Part shown: positions 1 to 8,182 of the stretch, one piece after another
Numbering within the stretch: position 1 is the stretch's first letter
How the letters are laid out: each line of letters opens with the position of its first letter
Assembly (NCBI GenBank): GCA_031370825.1
Contig: JANMRB010000006.1
Coordinates: 1-21,217, forward strand
Length of the DNA stretch: 21,217 bases
Origin: JAENVT01 sp031370825
Lineage (GTDB): Bacteria; Actinomycetota; Acidimicrobiia; Acidimicrobiales; Ilumatobacteraceae
Direction of reading: 5' to 3'
Notes under the pieces: model-generated
The model's database searches: none
What the model was told of the DNA's origin: nothing
Seen by the model: the letters and a program-made list of their open reading frames with translations, nothing else
Position numbers and translations under genes: made by a program

Positions 1-994
1 AGCCGGGGACCGCACACGTCGCATACAGCGCCCCCACCGCACGCCGCTGCGCCCGGTTGGCGATCCGGGTGGTGCGGCCCAAGTTGAGTTCGCCGGGGGC
101 GTCGATGATCACCCCGTTACGGACCACCACGGTGAAGCTGTCGGCCCGGCTGGCCAGATCGTCCAGCACCCGGTCGGGGAGATCGACCGGGAGTCCCCAA
201 TCGATGAATGGTCGCCCGTCCGGCTGTGGGTGGGTGTGATCGACAACGACCACGATCTCTGGTCGACCCAACCGGCAACCGCCGTCGTCGAGCAGAGCCA
301 GCACGGCGTGAGCACGCAGGAACGACTGCTTGGCCAACAGATCCGTTGGACAGTTGGCGGGTTGGGTGTCGTGGAACAGGGCTTGGACTTTGGCGTCGAT
401 CAGGTTCTCCAAGCGGACCATCGTTTCCGGATCCCACGTCGCTGACCAGCGCCCCATCCCGGTCGCGCGATCGACCCACGAATCGAACCTGACCGCCCGC
501 CGCTGCCGCTCCAATCGTTCCAGGCCGTCGCTGTCGCGTTCCAGGCGTCGCGCTTGGGCGCCGACCGTGCGGGCGAACTCATCCGGAGTGGTGTTCTCGG
601 CGGCGTGCACAAGACTCGCGGCGTCATCGACCAACTGTTGGCGTGTCGCCGGCTGCAACTGGGCCAAGGCGCGAGTCAACACATCGACATGGGCGCCCGA
701 GACCCGCCCGGCTTCCAGCGACGTCCCCAGCGTCGGGATCTGCTCGACCGTTTCGGAGCGTTTGATCACCTGCTCACCCTCACGCAAACTGCTCCGCCCG
801 GCTTCGGCCAACGACTTCTCCGGGAACGACGACACCTTCGCCACCAACCCGGCCAGAAACACCTCGCGCCCCTCAACCCACGATTTCAACCGCCGCAACT
901 CGCCAACAGCGGCGTGCAACACGGCCCAATCAGCACAGTCGGCGTCGACTGCCGCCACCCGTCCCACCAGCTCTTGGACCTCGCAGACCTTCAT
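1..994 (-). CDS. DUF222 / 13E12-type HNH endonuclease-like protein, 3' end off window
   Basis: Reading the minus strand from ATG at 994 gives 331 codons with no stop to the window edge. The helical, charged N-terminal part matches the DUF222 (13E12 repeat) family common in actinobacteria, with the segments RLERDSDGLERLERQRR, ATGMGRWSATWDPET and FLRAHAVLALL in the usual order. The visible part ends in RAVGALYATCAVPG, which in this family lies immediately before the Cys-rich zinc site and C-terminal HNH nuclease motif, so the catalytic end is outside the window. A weak AGG precedes the ATG. There is no stop between this gene and the sigma-factor tail upstream (to 1459), so the true 5' end is uncertain. 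The cellular role of the family is unknown; nuclease function is inferred from the family only. Confidence 0.85.
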   Translation of the reverse strand, partial: MKVCEVQELVGRVAAVDADCADWAVLHAAVGELRRLKSWVEGREVFLAGLVAKVSSFPEKSLAEAGRSSLREGEQVIKRSETVEQIPTLGTSLEAGRVSGAHVDVLTRALAQLQPATRQQLVDDAASLVHAAENTTPDEFARTVGAQARRLERDSDGLERLERQRRAVRFDSWVDRATGMGRWSATWDPETMVRLENLIDAKVQALFHDTQPANCPTDLLAKQSFLRAHAVLALLDDGGCRLGRPEIVVVVDHTHPQPDGRPFIDWGLPVDLPDRVLDDLASRADSFTVVVRNGVIIDAPGELNLGRTTRIANRAQRRAVGALYATCAVPG

Positions 995-1049
995 CCACCC
1001 ATCCTCGCAAAAGGGTGTCACACAGTCCCGAGATCCCCGAAGAGGCGAC

Positions 1050-1459
1050 TTACTCCAGCAGTCTCCCAATCGACGTTGGAGGAATCGCCGTTCGACGTCC
1101 GTTCCGGCCTGGTCGATTGCCTGGTGATAGGCGACGACTGCTTCCTGTCGACGATCGGCCCGGCGGAGAAGGTCAGCCCGGACCGCAGATAACAGCGGGT
1201 AGAACTCGAGATCACCGGTGGCCTCGACTTCAGCGAGCAGGTTCAATCCGACCTCCGGGCTGTCTCGAAAGCTGACCGCGATGGCCCGATTGAGAAAGAT
1301 GACGGGGGAGGGGTGCAGCTCGAGCAGCGCGTCGTAGGCCGCGACGATGCCGTCCCAATCGGTCGATGCCGCGTCTGGCGCGGCTGAGTGGAGCGCCGCG
1401 ATCTCCGCTTGGAGCCGGTAGTAGCCGGGAGGTCGCTTACTGGAGCGCGCGACGTGCAT
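1050..1459 (-). pseudogene. Detached C-terminal TPR-like tail of the ECF42 sigma factor
   Basis: This minus-strand frame reads RPPGYYRLQAEIAALHSAAP, then LHPSPVIFLNRAIAVS, AVRADLLRRADRRQEAVVAY and DVERRFLQRRL. These are the hallmarks, in order, of the C-terminal helical (TPR-like) extension of ECF42 sigma factors. It lies in a different frame from the sigma domains just upstream, which stop at 1437. Roughly 35 residues normally found between HARRA and RPPGYY are missing, so an out-of-frame deletion of about 100 bp is the simplest explanation. An ATG at 1459 (reading MHVARSSK) opens this frame, and the frame continues without a stop into the DUF222 gene. It may therefore be untranslated debris or an accidental N-terminal fusion. 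The lower boundary is arbitrary because the native stop is not visible. Confidence 0.75.
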
Positions 1460-2192
1460 GCTGGCAACACAACAGGGCGCGCAACGCGTGTACCTCGTCA
1501 TCGTCGGGAAGCAGTTCGGTGAGGAGGTCCGCGAGACGGATCGCCTCGAGCGCAAGTTCGTCGCGGAACGTTTCGCCCTCAGTGGCTGCATACCCCTCGT
1601 TGAACAACAGATAGACCACCAACAAGACATCGGCGGTTCGCTCCGCCAAGCGGTGCGGCTCCGGCGAGCGGAAGCTGATCCCGGCGTGAGCGATCTTGTT
1701 GCGGACTCGCAGCAATCGCTGACCCATGGTGGCCTCGCTGACGAGGAATGCGCGGGCGACCTCCCGCGTCGACAGCCCGGTGACGGTCTTCAGCGTGAGC
1801 GCAATCCGGCCCGGTAGGGCGAGAGCGGGATGACAGCACATGAAGAGCAATCGAAGCTGGTCATCCCCGTAGCGGTTGGCAGCGACTCCGGCGTCGGTGG
1901 TCAGTTCGAGTTCGGCCAACGCCTGCACCTTTCGAAGTTTGTCGTGCTCGGTCTGGCGCCGCCACAGCACGTCGAGGGCGCGGTGTCGCACTGCCGTGGT
2001 GAGCCATGCGGCGGCGTTGTCGGGGATTCCGTCGGCATGCCATCGCTCGAGGGCGCGTTCCACGGCGTCCTGGAAGCAGTCCTCGGCAAGGTTCCAATCG
2101 CCGGTGATCCGTGTCAGCGAGGCGACGATGCGCAGGCGCTCGGCCCTGACCGCTCGGGCGACCGCCGTTGCAATGGAATCAGTGGTCGCCAT
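1437..2192 (-). CDS. ECF42-type RNA polymerase sigma factor, C-terminally truncated
   Basis: A 251-aa protein starting MATTDSIATAVARAVRAERL. The sigma-70 region 2 (residues ~20-90, with GDWNLAEDCFQDAVERALERW and AAWLTTAVRHRALDVLWRR) is followed by the region 4 helix-turn-helix (~125-165, with LALTLKTVTGLSTREVARAF and SEATMGQRLLR). Then comes the start of the ECF42-type extension (DVLLVVYLLFNEGYAATEG, LADLLTELLPDDDEVHALRA). Family members run to about 400 aa; this one stops at HARRALQ, and the rest of the extension is found downstream in another frame. ECF42 genes usually sit beside a small DGPF/YCII-domain gene, which is absent here. The DNA- and core-binding domains are complete, so the product might still act in transcription, but the tail thought to control activity is lost. 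Confidence 0.88.
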   Translation of the reverse strand: MATTDSIATAVARAVRAERLRIVASLTRITGDWNLAEDCFQDAVERALERWHADGIPDNAAAWLTTAVRHRALDVLWRRQTEHDKLRKVQALAELELTTDAGVAANRYGDDQLRLLFMCCHPALALPGRIALTLKTVTGLSTREVARAFLVSEATMGQRLLRVRNKIAHAGISFRSPEPHRLAERTADVLLVVYLLFNEGYAATEGETFRDELALEAIRLADLLTELLPDDDEVHALRALLCCQHARRALQ

Positions 2193-2340
2193 GCGGGTAT
2201 TCGCTCATCGGCCAATGGTATGCCCCGCCTCGAATCGCCCACAGCGGCAGGTGCTCGCCGGAGCGGGTCCCCCGGAAGAGGGATGCCTCATCCCGCGCCA
2301 GGGGGACGACCGCCGGGCTCGGAGGGTGCATCATGGATGC

Positions 2341-3518
2341 GTGGACATCGCCCGCTCCAACCTCGGCTCGGACGAACCGTCGATCGCCCGTCGTTCTCGG
2401 ATGCTCGACGCCGCGCTCGTGGGAGTCGTCGCGCTTGTTGGCGTTCTCGTCGTGCTGGTATCGCCTTCCACGACTGGCTATCGCGACGGAGATGCGGGGG
2501 CGGTCGTATTGGTCATGGTCGCAGCGGCCACCATGTGGTGGTGGCGGACAGCGCCCCGAGTCGCACTTCTGGCCGGCTGCATCCTCGTTGTCGCCAACGC
2601 GGCCTTCGGCTATCAGGTGGGAGTCGTCCAGTACCCCGTGTTCCTTGCGCTGTATTCGGTGTTCGCACGGTCGTCGCGGAGGGATCGTCTCTGGGCCGTG
2701 CTCGCAGCGGCCGCCGCTGCGGCCGGCTATGCCATCGCCGACCGGGGAAGGTTCGATCCGGTCACGCTCGTCGGCGTCGGGGTGACGATCCTGGCCGCAG
2801 CGTTGCTCGGCGACGGCATCCGTAGCCGGCGGGAGCTGGCCGTCTCCCAGCGTGCAACAATCGAGCTCCACGACCGTGAGCACCAGGCTGCGATGGAACG
2901 GCTTGTGCTCGAGGAGCGCACACGCCTGGCGCGAGAGCTTCATGATTCCCTCGGTCACGCCATCAACGTCATGGTGATGCAGGCCGGCGTCGGCCGTCAC
3001 GTGTTCGACGAGCGCCCAGAGTTCGCTCGTGAAGCACTGGAGCACGTCGAGTCTGTGGGGCGCGTTGCATTGGGCGAGCTCGACGCTGTCCTGCGCGTGT
3101 TGCGCCCCGTCGACGGCGAAGCCGGGGTGAGCCGGTGTCCGCCAACATGGCCGGGCTCGAGGCATTGTGCGACCGCATCCGGGCCACCGGGCGAGATGTC
3201 ACGTTGTCTCTCGACGAGATCCACCTTGCGCCGAGCGCGGAGCGCGCGACATACCGCATCGTCCAGGAGGCGCTCACCAACGCGGCCAGGCACACGCCGT
3301 CGGGACAGAGCTCGGTGTCGATCGCTCGAGTGAACGGATCGGTCGTCGTCACCGTTCACAACGCCGGCCCTCGTCCACCCACGCCCGTTCCTGGGCGCGG
3401 TCTGGTCAGCATGCGTGAGCGTGCGCTGCTGGAAGGCGGCCAGCTCGAGTACGGCCCAGTTCCGGACGGCTTCCAGGTCCGAGCGACGCTACCGGCGCGA
3501 GAGGTGCAGCAGACATGA
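2341..3518 (+). pseudogene. Two-component sensor histidine kinase (NarL-partner type), split by a frameshift
   Basis: The first frame starts at GTG 2341 (or ATG 2401). It has four or five hydrophobic membrane segments (residues ~25-150), a short coiled linker and a HisKA_3 dimerisation domain with LARELHDSLGH; the likely phosphorylated His is ~201. Near 3131-3134 the homologous reading moves to another frame, which continues with SANMAGLEALCDRI, the N-box YRIVQEALTNAARH and the G-box GRGLVSMRERALLEGG to the stop at 3518. One base, probably a C in the AGCCGG tract, appears to be missing. Without the shift the first frame ends at 3333 and lacks the ATP-binding domain. A GGAGGG lies at 2321-2326; an ATG at 2333 fits it better but is in another frame. 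The stop overlaps the response-regulator start by ATGA. It is either a real null or a sequencing error. Confidence 0.85.
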
Positions 3519-4168
3519 TCACTGTGCTGCTCGCCGACGACGACATCCTCGTTCGCCAAGGCATGCGAGTGCTTGTGGAGTCCGCTGGCGACCTCGCCGT
3601 GGTGGCCGAAGCAGCCGACGGTGAGGAAGCCGTGCGCCTCGCAGCCAGCACCCGACCCGACGTGGTGCTGATGGATGTTCGCATGCCCGGCCAGGACGGG
3701 ATCACCGCCACGCGAGAGATCGCCTCATGGGACCCGCCCCGGCCAAGGGTGCTCGTCCTCACCACGTTCGATCTCGACGAGATCGTCCACGATGCCCTGC
3801 AGGCCGGTGCCGACGGGTTCCTCCTCAAGCGTTCGACGCCTGAGGAGCTCATCGAAGCGATTCGAACTGTCGCCGTCGGCGACGCACTGATCTCGCCGGC
3901 GTTGACCAGAAGGCTGCTGTCCTACGTGGCCAGTCGCAATCAGACCGGTCCATCCGCGTCGACATTGGTCGTGCCGCTCACCGACCGAGAAGCCGAAGTG
4001 CTGAAGTGCCTCAGCGAAGGATTGTCGAACGCAGAGATCGCGGCGAAGCTCTTCATCGGTCAAGAGACGGTGAAGACACACGTGAAGCGCATCTGCTCGA
4101 AGACCGGGGCCCGGGATCGAACACAAGCCGTGGTGTGGGCGTATCAGGCCGGCTTCGTCGGATCGTAG
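3515..4168 (+). CDS. NarL/FixJ-type response regulator with LuxR HTH
   Basis: A 217-aa protein. The receiver domain (residues 1-120) has the acidic pocket D8-D10, phospho-acceptor D54 in VVLMDVRMPG, T83 in LVLTT and K105 in FLLK. The C-terminal LuxR-type helix-turn-helix (~150-215) carries LTDREAEVLKCLSEGLSNAEI and the recognition-helix region QETVKTHVKRI. All key residues are present, so the protein looks functional. Its ATG overlaps the kinase stop in ATGA, the classic arrangement of a cotranscribed kinase/regulator pair. The kinase presumably phosphorylates D54 to promote dimerisation and DNA binding. Kinases of this topology with NarL partners often sense envelope or antibiotic stress, but nothing here identifies the signal or target. 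Confidence 0.95.
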   Translation: MITVLLADDDILVRQGMRVLVESAGDLAVVAEAADGEEAVRLAASTRPDVVLMDVRMPGQDGITATREIASWDPPRPRVLVLTTFDLDEIVHDALQAGADGFLLKRSTPEELIEAIRTVAVGDALISPALTRRLLSYVASRNQTGPSASTLVVPLTDREAEVLKCLSEGLSNAEIAAKLFIGQETVKTHVKRICSKTGARDRTQAVVWAYQAGFVGS

Positions 4169-4198
4169 CGACCTGGGCGCCACGCAACTTCGGCGACC

Positions 4199-5248
4199 TC
4201 AGCCGGGCGCGTCGCTCGGGGCGGGGCCCGTGGAGGCCCGCACGATCAGTTCCGGTTCGAAAAGCAGCCGGCCGCCGAACTCGGCGCGGCCGTTGATCTG
4301 GGCGACGATGCGATCGACGACGGCGCGACCCATGGCTTCGATCGGTTGCCGCACTGTCGTCAAAGCCGGGTCGATGTACCGCATGAAGCGTGAGTCGTCG
4401 TAGCCGACGACGGAGACGTCGGCTGGCACGGAGAGCCCAACCCGGCGGGCTGCTTGGATCACGCCCAGCGCGAGCGGATCGCTCGCGCAGATGACGCCGG
4501 TGACGCCGGTGTCGCGCAGCAGATCCGCGGCCGCGGCCTGGCCGGCCTCGACCGAGAAGTCGGCGCGGGCAATGCGGTCGTCGGTGAGCTGGAGCCGGCC
4601 GCTGGCGGCTACCCGTTTCGCGGCCGACAGCTTTCGTTGAGATGGGATGTGGTCGAGCGGCCCGAGCACCATGCCGATGCGTGTGTGCCCGAGCGAAACG
4701 AGGTGGTTGAGAGCCTGCTCGGCCGCACTGTCGTCGTCGCATGCAACGGTGGCGAATGGCAGGCTGTCGACCGCGGCGTTGACGAGCACGACGGGGACGT
4801 TGCGTTCGGCGAGGCGCGCGTAGTGATCGTGGTTTGCATCAGCCTGTGCGTACAGGCCACCCGCGAAGACCACACCAGACGCCTGTTGAGCGATCAGCAG
4901 ATCGACGTACTCGGACTCGGTGATGCCTCCCGCGATGCGTGTGCACAGCACGGGTGTAAAACCCTGTTGAGCGAGTGCGCCCGCCACGACCTCCGCGAAC
5001 GCGGGGAAGATCGGGCTCTGCAACTCGGGAAGGACGAGACCGATGAGTCGGACCCGTTCGGTGCGCAGTTGTGTGGGCCGCGCGTAACCGAGGATGTCGG
5101 CCGCGCTCAGGACGGTGTGCCGGGTCCGTGCCGAAACCCCGGACTTACCGTTCAGAACACGGCTCACAGTGGCCTCGCTGACCCCGGCCTTGTCTGCGAT
5201 GTCGGAGAGTCGAGGAGTCACGGCTGCAAGGCTATGACTCGAGTCCAT
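4199..5248 (-). CDS. LacI-family transcriptional regulator
   Basis: 349 aa from ATG 5248. The N-terminal LacI helix-turn-helix and hinge helix occupy residues ~13-60 (RLSDIADKAGVSEATVSRVL, then NGKSGVSARTR). A periplasmic-binding-protein-like sensor domain follows, with RLIGLVLPELQSPIFPAFAE, HLVSLGHTRIGMVLGPLD, VTGVICASDPLALGVIQAAR and PADVSVVGYDDSRFMRYIDP, ending with LTTVRQPIEAMGR. It is full length for the family. The frame is open upstream to 5401, but that stretch runs through the divergent gene; ATG 5248 gives the normal distance to the HTH. It is probably a ligand-responsive repressor of sugar or nucleoside metabolism. There is no transporter or sugar gene beside it, so its target is unclear; itself and the divergent LuxR gene are candidates. 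Confidence 0.93.
   Translation of the reverse strand: MDSSHSLAAVTPRLSDIADKAGVSEATVSRVLNGKSGVSARTRHTVLSAADILGYARPTQLRTERVRLIGLVLPELQSPIFPAFAEVVAGALAQQGFTPVLCTRIAGGITESEYVDLLIAQQASGVVFAGGLYAQADANHDHYARLAERNVPVVLVNAAVDSLPFATVACDDDSAAEQALNHLVSLGHTRIGMVLGPLDHIPSQRKLSAAKRVAASGRLQLTDDRIARADFSVEAGQAAAADLLRDTGVTGVICASDPLALGVIQAARRVGLSVPADVSVVGYDDSRFMRYIDPALTTVRQPIEAMGRAVVDRIVAQINGRAEFGGRLLFEPELIVRASTGPAPSDAPG
5236..5245. promoter_or_regulatory. Candidate LacI-type operator at the divergent LacI/LuxR region
   Basis: A perfect 10-bp palindrome GACTCGAGTC lies over codons 2-5 of the LacI gene, at the edge of the 45-bp divergent gap. LacI-family operators are palindromes with a central CG, which this has. 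The site is short and overlaps coding sequence, so it could be chance. Confidence 0.3.
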
Positions 5249-5293
5249 GGTGGCCTGGTACGGTGGAGGCGGCCAGCACTTCGGGAGGACGTC

Positions 5294-8095
5294 ATGGCCG
5301 GTCTGTCGACGGGTGCGGAGTCGCCTGGTCAGGAGAACCCCATTGTCGGTCGTAGCGCTGAGCTGCGGGCCCTGGACACCTTCGTCGACTCCCTCGACCA
5401 CGGTCCGGCAATGTTGGTGTTGGAGGGTGAGCCGGGTCTCGGCAAGACGACGCTGTGGCGCGAGGGGCTCGACGCCGCAGAACGGCGCTCACTGCGGATC
5501 CTCGAGTGTCGACCGGTTCAGGCGGAGGCGCAGCTGGCGTTCACCGCGCTCTCGGATCTTCTCGCCGACGTACCGGAGGACATCTTCGACGAGCTGCCCG
5601 CGCCGCAGCGTCGGGCCTTGGAGGTGGCGTTGCTACGAGCGGAGCCAGAGGACAACGAGCTCCTTCCGCGGGCGGTCGCCCTGGGATTCCTCGGTGTGCT
5701 CATCGCGCTCGCTCGGTCCGGTCCGGTCGTCGTCGGGATCGACGATGTCCACTGGCTGGACCACGCGTCGGAGCGCGTGTTGGCGTTCGCCGTTCGCCGC
5801 CTGCGCAACGAGCGGATAGGGCTGCTGCTTGCCCGCCGGGCTGACTCCGGTCCGGTATTCCCAGGGGATGTCGAGAACGAGGGGGCGATGCCGGTCACCC
5901 GTCTGCGACTGTCAGCGCTCGACGCCGACGACCTCGAGCGCCTGCTGCGTCGCCATCTCGGTGGGCAGTTGGAACGGCGGTCCATGACCCACCTCTGTCG
6001 CAGCTCTAGCGGCAACCCACTGTTTGCGCTGCAGCTGGGCAGGGCGATGCTCGCGGGAGACGTCGTGGACGAGGACGGCGTCGGACTGCTGATCCCAGCG
6101 ACATTGCAACAGGTCGTCGCTGACCGGTTGCTGGCGCTCGGCCCGGAAGCCCTCGCGGTCGTGCAGGCCGCCTCCGCGGCAGCCCGCCCGACAACGGCGC
6201 TCATAGAGTCCGTAGTCGCGAACGACCGCGTGGGCGATGGTTTGTGTGCGGCCAGCGCGGCCGGTGTGCTGGTGGTCGACGAAGACCGTCTCAGATTCAC
6301 GCACCCACTGCTGGCCACCGCGGCGTACTCGCAGATGACCACAGTCGACAGGCGGCGCCTCCACGCTCGCCTTGCCGACGTCGTGGAAGATCTCGAGGAG
6401 CGCGGCCGGCACCTCGCGGCCGCCGCTGAGGGCCCGGGCGCGGATGTCGCCGCGGCCCTCGACGCCTCCGCCATGCGGGCCAGGTCACGGTGTGCACCCG
6501 ACGCCGCGGCCGAGCTGTGGGAAGCAGCAGCCCGTTTCACTCCCGCCGATCAAGCGCCGTCGTCGTGGGAGCGGCGACTGAATGCTGCTGATTGCCTGTT
6601 CGAGGCCGGCGACGTGGCCCGCGCCCGGGTTCTGTTGGAGAACATTGCGAGCGCAGCGTCTCCCGGGCCGATTCGTGGTCGATCGCTGGTTCGGCTCGGC
6701 TGGGTCGTCGCCCACATCGAGGGATTCCACGCCGGCACAGACGCGTTCCAGCGAGCGCTCGACGATCTGGGCGACGACGTCGCCGCGGAGGTCGAGGCCG
6801 AGGAGGGTCTCGCATGGTGTCTGCATGAGTCATCCGGTAACGCCGCTGCGGAGTTGCACGCTCGCCGGGCGCTCGCGCTGGCAGAGGGGTCGGGCGATCC
6901 GCTGCTCGTCGCCGGGGCTTTGACCCACGTCGAGTTCCTCGGATCGCTTGCCGGGCGCGGTCTCGCCGTCGAGGCCGTTGGACGAATGGCCCGGCGGGCC
7001 GACTCGTCGTGGGCGGACATCCTGGTCCGACCGGACTGGATCCACGGGATGCTCCTCGAATGGGACGACCATCTGATCGAAGCCCGGGAGCGGTTCGCCA
7101 CCCTCAATCGGGAAGCCGCCGACCGTGGGGATGAGCATTCGCTGACATTCATCCTCTTCCATCTGGCGCGCACCGAGCTGTTGTCAGGCGACTGGACGCA
7201 GGCCCTTCAGACGGCGAGGGCGTGTTCGGAGGCGACCCGCTCCAGCGGTCAGGTCAGCGAACGCCCCTACTCCTGCTCGATCGAAGCACTGGTCGAGGCG
7301 CACCTCGGCAACGTCGATCCGGCCTTGGCTCTGATCGCCGAGGGGATCGAGCTCTCCCATCGGTTCGGGGTGATTCCGGCGCGCCTGGAGATGGTGGCGA
7401 CGCGCGGGTTCCTCGAACTCTCCCTTGGCCGCAACGATGCGGCCGACCACACGTTGACGGACCTGGCTGGGGCCGCCGAGACCTCCGGACTGCTCGAGCC
7501 CGCAATGTTCCGATACCACGGGGATGCGATCGAGGCAAAGATCGCGCTGGGCCGTCTCGTCGAGGCGGCGACCCTGGTCGATCGGATCGAAGAGCTCGCG
7601 GCGACGCTGCGGCGGCCATGGCTGGCGGTGATCGCCGGGCGTGGTCGCGGCCTGCTGCAAGCCGCCAGGGGACAGCTCGACGAAGCTTGCGAAGTGCTCG
7701 CCGCGGTCCTTGCAGGAGATAGCGCCGGGCAACCGTTCGAGCGAGCGCGCACGCTGCTGGTGTATGGATCCGTGCAGCGTCGTCACCGCCGCAAGAGCGG
7801 CGCCCGCGCTGCGCTCGTCGCGGCCCACGACGCGTTCGCCGGCCTCGGGGCGACGTTGTGGGTGGAGAAGGCCGCCGCCGAGCTGGCCAGGGTGGGGGGC
7901 CGCGCTCCCTCTGACGGCCTGACGCCGACGGAGTTCAAGGTGGCCGAGCTGATCGCCGCCGGACGCACATACCGCGAGGTGGCGGCTGAGCTGTTCATCA
8001 GCCCGAAGACGGTCCAGTGGAACTTGTCGAAGATCTACCGCAAGCTCGACATCCGGTCCCGAGCAGAGCTTCCCGGCCGGTTGGATCACCTTTGA
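5294..8095 (+). CDS. Large ATP-binding LuxR (LAL/MalT-like) transcriptional regulator
   Basis: 933 aa from ATG 5294, supported by GGAGG at 5284-5288. The N-terminal AAA-type ATPase begins at PIVGRSAELRALD (residues ~16-28), with Walker A GEPGLGKTT (45-53) and Walker B VVVGIDDVHWLD near residue 150. A helical NTPase-associated region and a long series of TPR-like helices fill residues ~350-850. The C-terminal LuxR helix-turn-helix (~870-930) reads LTPTEFKVAELIAAGRTYRE and ISPKTVQWNLSKIYRKL. Length and order are those of LAL regulators, which bind ATP and usually an inducer to activate nearby genes. The frame is open further upstream to 4454, but that part is the antisense of the LacI gene. The likely target is the YceI-like gene 87 bp downstream, or the divergent gene. 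Confidence 0.95.
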   Translation: MAGLSTGAESPGQENPIVGRSAELRALDTFVDSLDHGPAMLVLEGEPGLGKTTLWREGLDAAERRSLRILECRPVQAEAQLAFTALSDLLADVPEDIFDELPAPQRRALEVALLRAEPEDNELLPRAVALGFLGVLIALARSGPVVVGIDDVHWLDHASERVLAFAVRRLRNERIGLLLARRADSGPVFPGDVENEGAMPVTRLRLSALDADDLERLLRRHLGGQLERRSMTHLCRSSSGNPLFALQLGRAMLAGDVVDEDGVGLLIPATLQQVVADRLLALGPEALAVVQAASAAARPTTALIESVVANDRVGDGLCAASAAGVLVVDEDRLRFTHPLLATAAYSQMTTVDRRRLHARLADVVEDLEERGRHLAAAAEGPGADVAAALDASAMRARSRCAPDAAAELWEAAARFTPADQAPSSWERRLNAADCLFEAGDVARARVLLENIASAASPGPIRGRSLVRLGWVVAHIEGFHAGTDAFQRALDDLGDDVAAEVEAEEGLAWCLHESSGNAAAELHARRALALAEGSGDPLLVAGALTHVEFLGSLAGRGLAVEAVGRMARRADSSWADILVRPDWIHGMLLEWDDHLIEARERFATLNREAADRGDEHSLTFILFHLARTELLSGDWTQALQTARACSEATRSSGQVSERPYSCSIEALVEAHLGNVDPALALIAEGIELSHRFGVIPARLEMVATRGFLELSLGRNDAADHTLTDLAGAAETSGLLEPAMFRYHGDAIEAKIALGRLVEAATLVDRIEELAATLRRPWLAVIAGRGRGLLQAARGQLDEACEVLAAVLAGDSAGQPFERARTLLVYGSVQRRHRRKSGARAALVAAHDAFAGLGATLWVEKAAAELARVGGRAPSDGLTPTEFKVAELIAAGRTYREVAAELFISPKTVQWNLSKIYRKLDIRSRAELPGRLDHL

Positions 8096-8182
8096 TCCAG
8101 CGTTAATCCCAGCCGACTGGCCGATTTCCATCGTCCCGGTCGAGGCTCATAGTCGAGGAGACCGCGAACAAGGAGTCCCGAC

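Noticed and set aside
1..994. DUF222/HNH protein as a mobile element
   Set aside because: The family is repeated in actinobacterial genomes, but no terminal repeats, integrase or reverse transcriptase are visible here.
330..1192. Plus-strand frames of 212-265 codons
   Set aside because: They are shadows of the DUF222 gene and sigma-factor tail, both supported by family motifs.
2179..3165. 328-codon minus-strand frame
   Set aside because: It is antisense to the histidine kinase; its sequence is low complexity and matches no domain.
4454..5293. Possible 280-residue N-terminal extension of the LuxR regulator
   Set aside because: This part is antisense to the LacI gene, and a GGAGG-ATG start exists at 5294 just before the expected ATPase domain.
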